A stretch of DNA of 64,000 nt, taken from assembly GCF_000820005.1 (NCBI RefSeq), contig NZ_CDBL01000057.1, positions 88,387-152,386 on the forward strand, written 5' to 3'. Shown piece after piece: positions 39,685-48,999 of the stretch; the stretch's first letter is position 1; each line of letters starts with the position of its first letter. The DNA comes from Aeromonas piscicola. Lineage in GTDB: Bacteria > Pseudomonadota > Gammaproteobacteria > Enterobacterales > Aeromonadaceae. The notes under the pieces were generated by a model. The model ran no database searches. It saw only the letters and a list, made by a program, of their open reading frames with translations, and was not told where the DNA came from. Made by a program: the position numbers and the translations under genes.

Positions 39685-40929
39685 TTATTCCAGCATGTAA
39701 TCTGCCGGTAGCGCGACGCGTGCCACGCCGGAAGCCATCGCCGCCAGCGCCACGGCGCGGGCCACCCGTGGCAGCAGACGGGCATCCATCGGCTTGGGAA
39801 TGACGTAGTCCTTGCCGAAGGAAAGCGCGCTCACCCCGGCGGCAGTCAGCACCTCGGCTGGCACCGGCTCCTTCACCAGACCGCGGATCGCCTCCACCGC
39901 GGCTATCTTCATCGCATCGTTGATGCGGCTGGCACGGGCGTCCAGCGCGCCGCGGAAGATGAAGGGGAAGCAGAGCACGTTGTTGATCTGGTTGGGATAA
40001 TCCGAACGGCCCGTGCCCATGATGAGATCGTCGCGCACCGCGTGGGCCAGGGATGGCTTGATCTCCGGGTCCGGGTTGGAGCAGGCGAAGATCACCGGGC
40101 GCGGCGCCATCAGGGCAACCGCTTCGGCGGGCAGCACATCCGGGCCGGAAACACCGACAAATACATCCGCCCCTTCAATGACATCCATCAGGGTGCGCAG
40201 CGGCGTGTCGTTGGCGAAGCGCTGCTTGTACTGGTTGAGATCGGTGCGGCCTGTGTGGATCACCCCCTGGCGATCGAGCATGAAGATGTTGTGTGGCGCG
40301 GCGCCGCACTTGATCAGCAAGTCCATGCAGGCGGTGGCGGCAGCACCGGCCCCCATGCAGACGATGCGACTCTGTTCGATGCGCTTGCCCTGCACTTCCA
40401 GCGCATTGAGCAGACCGGCAGCGGTGACGATGGCGGTACCGTGCTGGTCATCGTGGAATACCGGGATATCGCAGCGGGCGATCAGCGCCTGCTCGATCTC
40501 GAAACACTCGGGCGCCTTGATGTCTTCCAGGTTGATGCCACCGAAGGTATCGGCGATGGCCGCCACAGTGTCGATGAACTGCTGGCTGGTCTCGTGCTTC
40601 ACCTCTATGTCGATGGCGTCTATGCCGGCGAAGCGCTTGAATAGCAGGGCCTTGCCCTCCATCACCGGCTTGGAGGCCAGCGGGCCCAGATTGCCCAGTC
40701 CCAGAATGGCGGTACCGTTGGAGATGACGGCCACCAGGTTGCCCTTGCCGGTGTAGCGGTAGGCATCATCGGGATTGGCGGCGATCTCGCGCACCGGCTC
40801 GGCCACACCCGGACTGTAGGCCAGCGCCAGATCGTGGGCTGTCTCGGCAGGCTTGGTGAGGGCGATGGTAATTTTGCCCGGCACGGGCTGGGCATGGTAA
40901 TCGAGTGCTTGTTGACGCAGATCGGACAT
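39685..40929 (-). CDS. Malic enzyme (oxaloacetate-decarboxylating malate dehydrogenase), short form
   Basis: A 414-residue enzyme converting malate to pyruvate and CO2 with NAD(P). It has the MaeB-type catalytic half only and lacks the phosphotransacetylase domain of the long form. Motifs: AYSPGVAEPV (near 38), the catalytic Lys region GKALLFKRFAGIDAIDIEV (near 92), the metal site GGINLEDIKAPECFEIE and PVFHDDQHGTAIV (near 157), then the cofactor fold VCMGAGAAATACMDLL. The start MSDLRQQ at 40929 gives the family N-terminus; the open frame extends upstream to 41010. The cofactor preference cannot be told from sequence here. Confidence 0.93.
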   Translation of the reverse strand: MSDLRQQALDYHAQPVPGKITIALTKPAETAHDLALAYSPGVAEPVREIAANPDDAYRYTGKGNLVAVISNGTAILGLGNLGPLASKPVMEGKALLFKRFAGIDAIDIEVKHETSQQFIDTVAAIADTFGGINLEDIKAPECFEIEQALIARCDIPVFHDDQHGTAIVTAAGLLNALEVQGKRIEQSRIVCMGAGAAATACMDLLIKCGAAPHNIFMLDRQGVIHTGRTDLNQYKQRFANDTPLRTLMDVIEGADVFVGVSGPDVLPAEAVALMAPRPVIFACSNPDPEIKPSLAHAVRDDLIMGTGRSDYPNQINNVLCFPFIFRGALDARASRINDAMKIAAVEAIRGLVKEPVPAEVLTAAGVSALSFGKDYVIPKPMDARLLPRVARAVALAAMASGVARVALPADYMLE

Positions 40930-41110
40930 GGGGGACCCCGATACGGAAGTGAATGGAGTGGTGCATTGGCTCGCCAGCGGGCGAGGGCTGGGGATCATAA
41001 AGAAAACCATCGGGCTTTCACAGAGGAAAGTATCGCCTCGACGCCACTGACAAGCCAGTAATCAGCATGTCATGCCAACCACAAATACCTATTTAGTTAT
41101 AGATATGGTT

Positions 41111-42544
41111 TCACCCCATCACAGGAATGCCCGCTTTCGCCTCTGCCTGCCTGGCGATGGCCTCCGTCATCCCCAGGAAGATAAAGAGGTGGAACGGCAG
41201 CATGGCGAGCCAGTAGGCCAGTCCCCAGGCGCCCTGCGGATGCCAGTGTGCCGTTACCTTGATGCGGGTCAGACCGGACTCCTCCGGCAGTATGTTGAAC
41301 TCCAGCCGCCCGACGCCGGGGGCCTTCATGTTGAACAGCAGATCCAGCCTGCGCCCCTCGTCGACTCCGAGGATCTGCCAAGAGTCCAGCATGTCCCCCT
41401 TCACGAAGCGATCCGGGTTGGTGCGGCCACGGGTGCGGGCCGGGCCGCCGATCAGGTGATCCATCCATTCGCGCACCACCCACAGCTCGTTCATGTAGAA
41501 GTAGCGCTGCTCGCCCCCCAGCTGCTGCAACACCTGCCACACCACCTCGGGCGAAGCGAGACAGATGGCCTCCCCGCTGGCGGTGCGGTCATAGAAGCCG
41601 TACTCGGGATGGCGCCAGCGCAAGCCCAGCGGCGTCTCCTGACCCTGCTGCTCGGCACCCAGCTTCTGTTCCAGCGCCAGACTCTCCCCGAGCGCCTCGT
41701 CGAAGCTGAGCAGGGTTTGCGGCAGCAGGGCCCGCAACGGGCCGTCATCGGCCGGGATGTCGTGCTTGAGGCCACCCACCAGCGCCTTGGCCACCGGTTG
41801 CGGCACAGACGTGACGAATTGCAGCCACCAGGCGGAGAGACGGGGGCTCAGAAACGGGATGGGGATGATGGGACAGCGCTTGCCGATATGGGCTGCGAAC
41901 TTCTGCAACTGCTGCTGATAGCTGAGCAGCTCGGGGCCGACGGCGTTGAGCACCCGGCCATCCACCCCTTCGACCTCCACCAGCCCGCCGAGGTAATGCA
42001 ACAGGTTGGAGAGCGCTATGGGCGGCGTGCGGGAGCGCACCCACTTGGGCGTGACCATCATGGGCAGGTTGAACACCAGATCCCGCATCACCTCGAAGGC
42101 GGCCGAGCCCGGCCCTATGATGATGCCGGAGCGCAGCTCCACCGTCGGCACGCCAGAGTCACGAAACAGCTCGCCACAATGGCGGCGGGAGTTGAGGTGA
42201 CGGCTATTGCAACGCTCGGGCTGGATGGCCCCCAGATAGATGATGCGGCGCACCCCGGCGGCGCGGGCGGCGGCGGCGAAGTTCTTCACCCCCTGCTGCT
42301 CCAGCCGGTGAAAATCGGCGCCGGCCCCCATGGCGTGCACCAGATAGAAGACGGTGTCTATGCCCGCCAGCGCGGGCAGCAGCGTGATGGGCTTGAGGCT
42401 GTCGGCGAGGCGAAACTCCACCCCCTGCGGCAGACGGCAAGGGCGACGGGCCCCGGCGATCACCCGATAACCCAGCCCTTGCAGGTGGGGCACCAGATAA
42501 GACCCTATATACCCTGCCGCTCCCATCACCAGACATGTGCGCAT
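41111..42544 (-). CDS. NAD(P)-dependent SDR with C-terminal DUF2867
   Basis: A 477-residue fusion. The N-terminal ~300 residues form an extended short-chain dehydrogenase, starting CLVMGAAGYIGSYLVPHLQ (G-x2-G-x2-G). The C-terminal ~160 residues form the DUF2867 domain (GLRWRHPEYGFYDRTASGEA, two parts, then FVKGDMLDSWQIL), related to lipid-binding START-like folds. A hydrophobic stretch near the end (AYWLAMLPFHLFIFLGM) may bind membrane. The ATG at 42544 has GGGAGAAG upstream. Substrate unknown. Confidence 0.87.
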   Translation of the reverse strand: MRTCLVMGAAGYIGSYLVPHLQGLGYRVIAGARRPCRLPQGVEFRLADSLKPITLLPALAGIDTVFYLVHAMGAGADFHRLEQQGVKNFAAAARAAGVRRIIYLGAIQPERCNSRHLNSRRHCGELFRDSGVPTVELRSGIIIGPGSAAFEVMRDLVFNLPMMVTPKWVRSRTPPIALSNLLHYLGGLVEVEGVDGRVLNAVGPELLSYQQQLQKFAAHIGKRCPIIPIPFLSPRLSAWWLQFVTSVPQPVAKALVGGLKHDIPADDGPLRALLPQTLLSFDEALGESLALEQKLGAEQQGQETPLGLRWRHPEYGFYDRTASGEAICLASPEVVWQVLQQLGGEQRYFYMNELWVVREWMDHLIGGPARTRGRTNPDRFVKGDMLDSWQILGVDEGRRLDLLFNMKAPGVGRLEFNILPEESGLTRIKVTAHWHPQGAWGLAYWLAMLPFHLFIFLGMTEAIARQAEAKAGIPVMG

Positions 42545-42611
42545 CTGTTCTTCTCCCATGATTGAGCCAACACCATAGGGCAAACCGCTTCAATACAGAA
42601 CGCCAACCAAT

Positions 42612-42639
42612 AAAAAAGGCGCCCGATGGGCGCCTTTTT
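42612..42639. terminator. Terminator after rpmE (bidirectional)
   Basis: AAAAAGGCGCCC pairs with GGGCGCCTTTTT around GAT. On the minus strand it ends rpmE. Confidence 0.85.
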
Positions 42640-42660
42640 CAGAATTCTTCAGAAGTAAGA

Positions 42661-42876
42661 TTACTTCTTGGCAGTCAAGCCACCGAAACGCTTGTTGAAC
42701 TTGTCTACGCGGCCGCCGCTAGAAACTTCTTTCTGCTTGCCGGTATAGAACGGGTGGCATGCAGAGCACACGTCCAGGTTCAGATCTTTACCCAGGGTAG
42801 AGAAAGTGTTGATCACGTTACCGCAGGAGCACTTGCAGGTGATGGCTACATAGTTAGGATGAATACCAGCTTTCAT
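42661..42876 (-). CDS. rpmE: Ribosomal protein L31 (zinc form)
   Basis: A 71-residue large-subunit protein at the bridge between 30S and 50S. The zinc ligands are present (ITCKCSCGN near 13 and [13 protein letters not shown] near 36), so this is the C+ form, which also stores zinc. The start MKAGIHPNY at 42876 is the usual one; the frame runs four codons further upstream. Its own promoter must lie in the 147 bases between it and divergent priA. No Zur box was recognised. Confidence 0.96.
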   Translation of the reverse strand: MKAGIHPNYVAITCKCSCGNVINTFSTLGKDLNLDVCSACHPFYTGKQKEVSSGGRVDKFNKRFGGLTAKK

Positions 42877-43023
42877 GGACAACCTCAATTATCAGGCCGT
42901 GTCGCTATCCGATCTTCTGTCGGACACCACACGATTGTTGAACACAGTTTCAAAGGCTGCGAATAATATAGGAAATGCCTGAGATCAGGCAAGTGGCTTC
43001 GCAGAAAAAATAGGCAATCCCTG

Positions 43024-45231
43024 GTGAATTCTTCCCAAACGCTGGATCTGGTTCGTGTCGCTGTGCCGGTACCGTTACGCCGTCACTTCGACTATCTCTC
43101 TCCCTTGCCCCTGCCTGAGCCCGGCTGTCGGGTCGAGATCCCTTTCGGTCCCCAGACCCTGGTCGGGCTGGTGGTGGAGCATCCGACCGACAGCCAGGTG
43201 CCCCGCAACAAGCTCAAGCCCATCAAGCGAGTGCTTGATGGCTCCCCTGTGCTGGGGCCGGACATACTGGCGCTGATGGCCTGGAGCGCAAGCTACTACC
43301 AGCACCCGCTGGGCGAGGTGCTGCCTCACGCCCTGCCGGTGCTGGTGCGCAAAGGGGAGCCCGCCGCCTACCGGGAGCTGGAGTTCTGGTTTGCCACTGA
43401 GGCCGGCATGGCTATCGATCTCAACGAGCTCAAGCGGGCCGCCAAGCAGCAACAGGCCCTCGCCTTGCTGCGCAAGGGGCCGCAGACGCCGTCAGCACTC
43501 AAGCAGGAGGAGATCCAGAGCGCGGCACTCACGGCGCTGGAGAAGAAGGGGCTGCTGAAGAAGCGTTCGCTGGAACCCAGCCACGACGGCGACTGGGCGA
43601 CGCATTTTGACGCGGGAGAGGGGCTGCGCCTCAACGGCGAGCAGGCGCTGGCGGTATCCGCCGTCACCAGTCAGAGCAACCAGTTCGGCGCCTTCCTGCT
43701 GGACGGCATCACAGGCTCCGGCAAGACAGAGGTATACCTGAGCATTCTCGAGCCCCTGCTCAAGGCGGGCAAGCAGGCGCTGGTGATGGTGCCCGAAATC
43801 GGTCTCACCCCCCAGACCATCAACCGCTTCCGTCGCCGCTTCAAGGTACCCGTGGTGGCGATGAACTCGGCCATGAACGATCGGGAGCGGCTCGATGCCT
43901 GGCTCGCCTGCCGCGATGGCGGCGCCGCCATCCTGATCGGCACCCGCTCCGCCGTGTTCACCCCGTTCAAGAACCTCGGCATCATCATCATCGACGAGGA
44001 GCACGACGGCTCCTTCAAGCAGCAGGACGGCTTTCGCTACCACGCCCGGGATCTCGCCGTGATGCGGGCCCATCGCGCCGGCATTCCCATCCTGCTCGGC
44101 TCGGCCACCCCCTCGCTGGAGACGCTGCACAATGCCAGAACCGGCAAGTATCACCACCTCAGCCTGACGCGGCGCGCCGGTAACGCCCAGACCGCTCGTC
44201 AGGTGATCCTGGACATCAAGAGCGTTCGGTTGCAGGCCGGGCTCTCTCCCCAGCTGGAGCAGCTGATGGCGGAGCACCTGGTGGCCGGCAACCAGGTGAT
44301 GCTGTTTCTCAACCGGCGCGGCTATGCCCCCTCGCTTATCTGCCACCAGTGTGGCTGGAGCGCCGCCTGCGAGCGCTGTGACGCCTGGTACACCTGGCAT
44401 CAGGCAGGGCGTCGCCTGCACTGCCATCATTGCGACAGCGTGCGCCCCCTGCCCCACAGCTGCCCCGAGTGCGGCAGCAAGGAACTGATCGGCTCGGGAG
44501 TCGGCACCGAGCAGCTGGAACAGCTGCTCACCACGGTTTTTCCCCAATACCCGGTAGTGCGCATCGACAGAGACAACACCCGCCGCAAGGGGGAGCTGGA
44601 GACCCATCTCGGCGACATCAAGGCGGGCAAGTACAAGATCCTGATCGGCACCCAGATGCTGGCCAAGGGCCACCATTTCCCGGATGTGACGCTAGTGGGC
44701 CTGCTGGATGTGGATGGCGCCCTGTTTTCCGCCGATTTTCGCGCCGCCGAGAAACTGGCCCAGCTCTACACCCAGGTGGCGGGGCGCGCCGGGCGCGCCA
44801 GCAAGCCTGGGCTGGTGGTGTTGCAGAGCCATCACCCGGAGCACGCCCTGCTGCAGGATCTGACCCAGAACGGTTACGGTCACTTCGCCGATACCGCGCT
44901 CAAGGAGCGCCACCTGCTGGGGCTGCCGCCGTTCAGCTATCAGGGACTGTTCCGGGCCGAGGCCAACGGCCGCGACGAGGTGCAGCTGTTTCTCACCCGC
45001 CTCGCCGAGACATTGCGCAGTGCCCGTTACCCCCACGTGCAGGTGCTGGGACCCATCAGCGGCTTCATGGAACGCAAGGCGGGCAAATTTCGCATGCAAC
45101 TGCTGGTGCAGGGGCCAAACCGGGCACCGCTGGCACAACTGCTGGATTGGGCGGTCAAGGAGCTGGATGGCTGGCCCGAGACCAAGAAGGTGCGCTGGAG
45201 TCTGGATATAGACCCCACAGAGCTGAACTGA
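43024..45231 (+). CDS. priA: Primosomal helicase PriA
   Basis: A 735-residue helicase that restarts stalled replication forks. The N-terminal DNA-binding domain is at 1-105 (VRVAVPVPLRRHFDYLSP). Walker A is LLDGITGSGKTEVYL (near 224), the DEEH box IIIIDEEHDGSFKQQ (near 320). Eight zinc cysteines run from CHQCGWSAACERC to CHHCDS and CPECGS (about 440-485). The helicase motif VI region is VAGRAGRASKPG. The start is a GTG at 43024 with MNSSQTLDLVRVAVPV; it is divergent from rpmE, as in E. coli. Confidence 0.96.
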   Translation: MNSSQTLDLVRVAVPVPLRRHFDYLSPLPLPEPGCRVEIPFGPQTLVGLVVEHPTDSQVPRNKLKPIKRVLDGSPVLGPDILALMAWSASYYQHPLGEVLPHALPVLVRKGEPAAYRELEFWFATEAGMAIDLNELKRAAKQQQALALLRKGPQTPSALKQEEIQSAALTALEKKGLLKKRSLEPSHDGDWATHFDAGEGLRLNGEQALAVSAVTSQSNQFGAFLLDGITGSGKTEVYLSILEPLLKAGKQALVMVPEIGLTPQTINRFRRRFKVPVVAMNSAMNDRERLDAWLACRDGGAAILIGTRSAVFTPFKNLGIIIIDEEHDGSFKQQDGFRYHARDLAVMRAHRAGIPILLGSATPSLETLHNARTGKYHHLSLTRRAGNAQTARQVILDIKSVRLQAGLSPQLEQLMAEHLVAGNQVMLFLNRRGYAPSLICHQCGWSAACERCDAWYTWHQAGRRLHCHHCDSVRPLPHSCPECGSKELIGSGVGTEQLEQLLTTVFPQYPVVRIDRDNTRRKGELETHLGDIKAGKYKILIGTQMLAKGHHFPDVTLVGLLDVDGALFSADFRAAEKLAQLYTQVAGRAGRASKPGLVVLQSHHPEHALLQDLTQNGYGHFADTALKERHLLGLPPFSYQGLFRAEANGRDEVQLFLTRLAETLRSARYPHVQVLGPISGFMERKAGKFRMQLLVQGPNRAPLAQLLDWAVKELDGWPETKKVRWSLDIDPTELN

Positions 45232-45318
45232 GTCAGTTGGTATATTACTCAGGCGCTGGCGGTGACTCGCCAGCAGTTGTGACTCACGATACCGCGATTC
45301 GCAAGCCTGGGCCCGGGA

Positions 45319-46392
45319 TCAGACCCTCAGGTCTATCTGTTGCACCCAACCGCCCTTGCCCTGCTCGGTGAGATAGAGACCGGACTGGCGCAAGACCCCC
45401 TGATTGCCGCCTTCGCCCAAGTGATTGAAGGGGGTATCCAGAGGGTGCAGCAGTATGGCGCCTATCCCCAGCTCCACCAGTGCAACGGGGGCATTGTCCG
45501 GGCGCCAGAACTGCAGGGCCGAGAAGGATTTGTCGCCTTCATCCAGCACACCATTGCCATCCTCATCCAGTGCCGCCAGCTCGCCGAAGCCGTTGCCCGA
45601 GCGGGCTCCGAACAATTCGCCGCCATCGTCTATGGTGCCGTTGCCGTTGCGATCCAGCGCCACGAAACCGCTGCCCTCGCTCAGACCCGGCAGGCTGTCG
45701 TCCTTGCCATCCTGATCGATGTCGAAGTTGACCCGCGCCTCGGTCAGATCGGCGATCTTGCCATCCAGACTGAGCACCAGCGGATCCTTGAGGGCATTGA
45801 GGGTGGTACGGCGCTGGCTGATATCAAGCTGGCGCCAGTCGAGCACAAAGCCGAGATCGAGCTGCAGGGTCTGGCCATCCTTGGTCTCTACGCTGGCCGC
45901 CGCCACCACGTTGAGCTGCTCCCGCTGCAGCAGGGTATCGGTTACCTCCACCGCCTGATCCGGCTCGGGGGGAGTCTGGGTTGCCTCCCCTTGCGGAGTC
46001 GGCACCCCCTCCGTGGTCTGTTCGGCGGGTTTGATGGGCGTCGGCAGCTCTATCTCGTGGCCGAGCATGGCCTCTATCATCAGCTTGATGAGCCGCAGCC
46101 GATTATCCAGCCCCTCGTCGGGACCGGCCTCTTCCTCTTCCGGCTTGACCAGAGAGGGTACGCTCTCTGCACTGGCGCCGCCTGACTGGCTCGCACTCCC
46201 CTGCATGACGCTCGCGCTGACGGTGCGCATCAGCTCGGCCACCACCCGATCCGTCGTGGGCGTGGCCTCATTCCCCGCAGGCCTCCCGGGCACGGCAGGG
46301 GCGACGGGCCCGAGGTTGCGTACCTTGCGAGCCTGCAGCTGTTGATACTGGTGCTGTACCTCTCCCTGGAGATCGTAGTGATCGATGCGCAT
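45319..46392 (-). CDS. EF-hand-like calcium-binding-type protein, unknown
   Basis: A 357-residue acidic protein. Three EF-hand-like loops are visible near the middle: DIDQDGKDD, DRNGNGTIDDGGELFG and DEDGNGVLDEGD (about 230-290), the D-x-D/N-G-x-G type of calcium loops found in dockerin-like and VCBS-like proteins. The first 150 residues are Pro/Glu/Gln-rich and probably disordered. No signal peptide is seen. The ATG at 46392 (MRIDHYD) has GAGGATC upstream; MYGAED at 46416 is an alternative. The style recalls the DUF5610 gene in this window. Function unknown. Confidence 0.78.
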   Translation of the reverse strand: MRIDHYDLQGEVQHQYQQLQARKVRNLGPVAPAVPGRPAGNEATPTTDRVVAELMRTVSASVMQGSASQSGGASAESVPSLVKPEEEEAGPDEGLDNRLRLIKLMIEAMLGHEIELPTPIKPAEQTTEGVPTPQGEATQTPPEPDQAVEVTDTLLQREQLNVVAAASVETKDGQTLQLDLGFVLDWRQLDISQRRTTLNALKDPLVLSLDGKIADLTEARVNFDIDQDGKDDSLPGLSEGSGFVALDRNGNGTIDDGGELFGARSGNGFGELAALDEDGNGVLDEGDKSFSALQFWRPDNAPVALVELGIGAILLHPLDTPFNHLGEGGNQGVLRQSGLYLTEQGKGGWVQQIDLRV

Positions 46393-46468
46393 ACGTTGAT
46401 CCTCGGCGCCATACATCTGGTCAGTTATCGACCGAATGTCGCGTCAGGCTTAACACTGATTGGCTATA

Positions 46469-47023
46469 TCAGAGCGTGGCAGCCTCACCATCGGTACATA
46501 ACAAGGTCAAGGCCAGTGATCTGGCCTGCTCCAGCACCAACGGCTGCTGATAGCTGTGGGCCATCACCACTGCTCCCTCCAGCAGCAGGCAGAGCCCGGT
46601 GGCGTGCGAGAGGCTGCACCCGAGCTGCGCCCTGACCCAGTTCAGCAGCGCCTGCTTGTGTGCCACCACCAGCTTGCGAACCGGATGACGCGGGTCGGCA
46701 AACTCGGCGCTGGCATTGATGAAGTTGCAGCCATAGAAGTCGCTGCGGCCAAACCACTCCCCGAATCCGTCGAACAGGGCGTGCAACCGCTCCTTCCTGC
46801 CCTTCCGACCCGCGAGCCGCGCCTCCAGCAGGGCAAAAAACTCCCGCTCACGGGACCGCAGCACCTCTTCGATCAGCGCATCCTTGGTGGGAAAGTGACG
46901 GTAGAGGGTACGCTTGGTGCTCCCTGCCTCCGCCCAGATGCGATCTATGCCGGTTGCGTGAAAGCCATGACGATTGAACAGCCGATAGGCGGTTTCCATC
47001 AGCTGCTGCCGCTTTTCACTCAC
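46469..47023 (-). CDS. TetR-family repressor
   Basis: A 184-residue repressor. The helix-turn-helix is at about 20-45 (FHATGIDRIWAEAGSTKRTLYRHF), followed by a ligand domain with Cys-Phe-Asn (YGCNFINASAEF near 96). The start is a GTG with AGGGGGAAAT upstream. It is divergent from the HPP gene, with 78 bases between, where an operator-like dyad lies. It probably represses the HPP gene and itself. The inducer is unknown. Confidence 0.87.
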   Translation of the reverse strand: MSEKRQQLMETAYRLFNRHGFHATGIDRIWAEAGSTKRTLYRHFPTKDALIEEVLRSREREFFALLEARLAGRKGRKERLHALFDGFGEWFGRSDFYGCNFINASAEFADPRHPVRKLVVAHKQALLNWVRAQLGCSLSHATGLCLLLEGAVVMAHSYQQPLVLEQARSLALTLLCTDGEAATL

Positions 47024-47040
47024 GTTATTTCCCCCTTGAA

Positions 47041-47058
47041 GTACACCGATCTGTCTAC
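47041..47058. promoter_or_regulatory. Putative TetR operator
   Basis: GTACACCGATCTGTCTAC is an imperfect dyad, 7 of 9 pairs matching. It closely resembles the TAGACCGATCGGTCTA operators used by several TetR regulators. It lies between the divergent tetR and HPP genes. Confidence 0.6.
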
Positions 47059-47101
47059 CTAATGTGCCTAATCACGTCAGACAAACCAAGAGGGAAACGT
47101 G

Positions 47102-47554
47102 ATGACAAAATGGTATGGCCCGTTATGGGCAGGCGTAGGCGCAGCACTGGCGATCGGGGTGTTGGGCTGGCTGAACCTCAGCTGGCACACGGCTCTGATC
47201 ATGGCGCCTTTCGGGGCAAGCTGCGTGCTGCTGTTTTCACTGCCGGCCAGCCCGCTGGCCCGCCCGTACAATGTGCTCGGGGGCCACCTGCTGACGACCA
47301 CGGTTGGCTTGCTGGTGCAATCGCTCCCCTTGCCGCTGGAGTTGCAGCTGGCATTGGGAGTGGGGCTGGCCATTGCGCTGATGCAGGGCCTGAACCTCAT
47401 ACACCCGCCCGCCGGCGCCAACCCCCTGCTGGTGCTGATGACGGGACAGGCGTGGCCCTTCCTGTGGCAAACCGTGCTGCCCGGTGCCTTGCTGCTGATC
47501 CTGCTGAGCTACGGCTTTCAGCGGTTGCGGCTGTGGCAGCCCAAGGCCATATAA
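47102..47554 (+). CDS. HPP-family membrane protein
   Basis: A 150-residue inner-membrane protein with about four hydrophobic segments. The family motif HPPAGANPLLVLMTG (near 102) is present and gives the name. The plant chloroplast member carries nitrite; bacterial members are uncharacterised. LIMAPFGASCVLLFSLPASPLARPYN (two parts, near 32) is also conserved. The start is chosen at the second of two adjacent codons (GTG ATG). Divergent from and likely controlled by the TetR gene. Confidence 0.85.
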   Translation: MTKWYGPLWAGVGAALAIGVLGWLNLSWHTALIMAPFGASCVLLFSLPASPLARPYNVLGGHLLTTTVGLLVQSLPLPLELQLALGVGLAIALMQGLNLIHPPAGANPLLVLMTGQAWPFLWQTVLPGALLLILLSYGFQRLRLWQPKAI

Positions 47555-47585
47555 ACAACAAGGGAGGCCAAGCCTCCCTTGTTGT
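47555..47585. terminator. Terminator between the HPP gene and ompA
   Basis: ACAACAAGGGAGGC is perfectly inverted as GCCTCCCTTGTTGT around CAA. It serves the convergent ompA and HPP genes. Confidence 0.8.
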
Positions 47586-47602
47586 GATTCACACCAGTAC
47601 AG

Positions 47603-48709
47603 TTACTTGGCGGCCTGGGAGACGCCTTCCAGCCGCACTTCCACCCGGCGATCCGGGGCCAGACAGGCGATCAACGCAGGCTTGGAACCGCTGCTGCAGT
47701 TGTTGCCGGTCACGGGGGAGGACTTGCCACGCCCCTCGACCCGCACCTTGTCGGCAAACAGCCCCTTGGCGATCAGGTAGTCGGCCACGCTGCGGGCACG
47801 CTGCTCCGACAGGGACTGGTTGTAGGCATCGGAGCCTATGCGGTCGGTATGTCCGATCACGGTCGCCACGCCATCCTTGGGATTGGCGGCCACTATCTGG
47901 CTGAACAGGGTATCGAGCGCCTGACTGGCGGCCGGCTTCAGGGTGGCCTTGTTGAACTCGAACAGCACGTCCGAGTTCAGGCTGAACTGCTGGGTGACGA
48001 CCACGGCGGCGGGAGCAGGCGCTGCGGCCGGCGCAGGTGCCGGGGCCACCACATCGCCCCCCTGCTGCCCGAAGCGATAGAGCATGCCGACGGAGAGCAG
48101 GCCGTTATCCATCTCTATGCCGGAGCGATCGAGGGAGGTGTCCCCCAGCGGCGTTGTGTACTGATATTCGATACGGGCAGCCCAGTCACGGTCTATCGCG
48201 TATTCGGCCCCCAGCGCCCCGACAAACGCGGCCCCATGCTTGTTGCCTGTCTCCTTGATGAAATCGGTCGCAGTCTGGGCCGACAGCTCGCTGTTGGTCC
48301 AGGCGTAGCCGCCGCCAATCCGGCCATAGAGATCCAGCGCATCATTGACCGGTAACCCTATCTTCATGGTGGCCTGTATCATCTGGCTTTTGGCTTCCCC
48401 CTCTACCCTGATCCCACTCAGATCACCGGACGAGGTGTACTTGCCGAACCAGTCATAGCCGAATTCGAAACCCAGGTTGGGGTTGAGCTGATAACCAGCG
48501 AACGCACCCAGCCCGAGAGCATCCTTGCTGGTGCCGGTATTTTGCAGCGCGCCCAGGGTATCCGAGACAACCTGCTTCTGGTCGACGTCGAAGTAGTTGG
48601 ACCAACCGGCCTTGCCGCCGGCATACCAGGTGTTGTCCTGGGCGGCAGCCTGCACGGCCCCCGTCGCAAGCAGGCCGCTGACCAGCACGGCAAGTATCGA
48701 TTTGTTCAT
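47603..48709 (-). CDS. ompA: OmpA-type outer-membrane porin
   Basis: A 368-residue precursor. A signal peptide (about 1-22) leads to an eight-strand beta-barrel (about 23-215; NTWYAGGKAGWSNY first strand). An Ala/Pro hinge (near 222-235) follows, then the OmpA-C domain that binds peptidoglycan: LFEFNKATLKPAA, VIGHTDRIGSDAYNQSLSEQ. The C-terminal pair of Cys (NNCSS, IACLAPDRR) likely forms a disulfide. It lies between a shared terminator and the 290-base leader region, which holds a strong stem-loop. Confidence 0.93.
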   Translation of the reverse strand: MNKSILAVLVSGLLATGAVQAAAQDNTWYAGGKAGWSNYFDVDQKQVVSDTLGALQNTGTSKDALGLGAFAGYQLNPNLGFEFGYDWFGKYTSSGDLSGIRVEGEAKSQMIQATMKIGLPVNDALDLYGRIGGGYAWTNSELSAQTATDFIKETGNKHGAAFVGALGAEYAIDRDWAARIEYQYTTPLGDTSLDRSGIEMDNGLLSVGMLYRFGQQGGDVVAPAPAPAAAPAPAAVVVTQQFSLNSDVLFEFNKATLKPAASQALDTLFSQIVAANPKDGVATVIGHTDRIGSDAYNQSLSEQRARSVADYLIAKGLFADKVRVEGRGKSSPVTGNNCSSGSKPALIACLAPDRRVEVRLEGVSQAAK

Positions 48710-48951
48710 GGTGAAAGCCTCTGCAATGAGTCGTTATGGGCGCGCTATGCGCTTATCTTCCCTGATGGGGCGAACCCGGCCCCGCTCATCAGGTTATCCC
48801 ATCTCTCGCCGGCCTCAAATGACTTGGGACTCAAGAGTGTGAAGCTGGCGACATTCCAGACGGGAAAACGGCGCAGATGCAGGATCGCCGTGAGGGGGCG
48901 GGCAGCAACCGGCCCAGCCGGTTTCCCCGGCTCGTCAGCCGCCACGGCCAC
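48710..48951 (-). promoter_or_regulatory. ompA leader and promoter region
   Basis: This gap has no gene. A hairpin at 48761-48793 (CCTGATG/CATCAGG with an inner GGGC/GCCC) would lie in the 5' end of the ompA mRNA, as the stabilising stem does in E. coli ompA. Which bases are the promoter is not clear. Confidence 0.4.
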
Positions 48952-48979
48952 AAAAAAAGAGGGAGGCTTGCGGCCTCCC
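48952..48979 (-). terminator. Terminator of the ilv operon
   Basis: On the minus strand GGGAGGC pairs with GCCTCCC around a five-base loop and is followed by TCTTTTTTT. It lies just after the ilvA stop. Confidence 0.85.
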
Positions 48980-48999
48980 TGCTTGTGTTCTGCTGGTCA

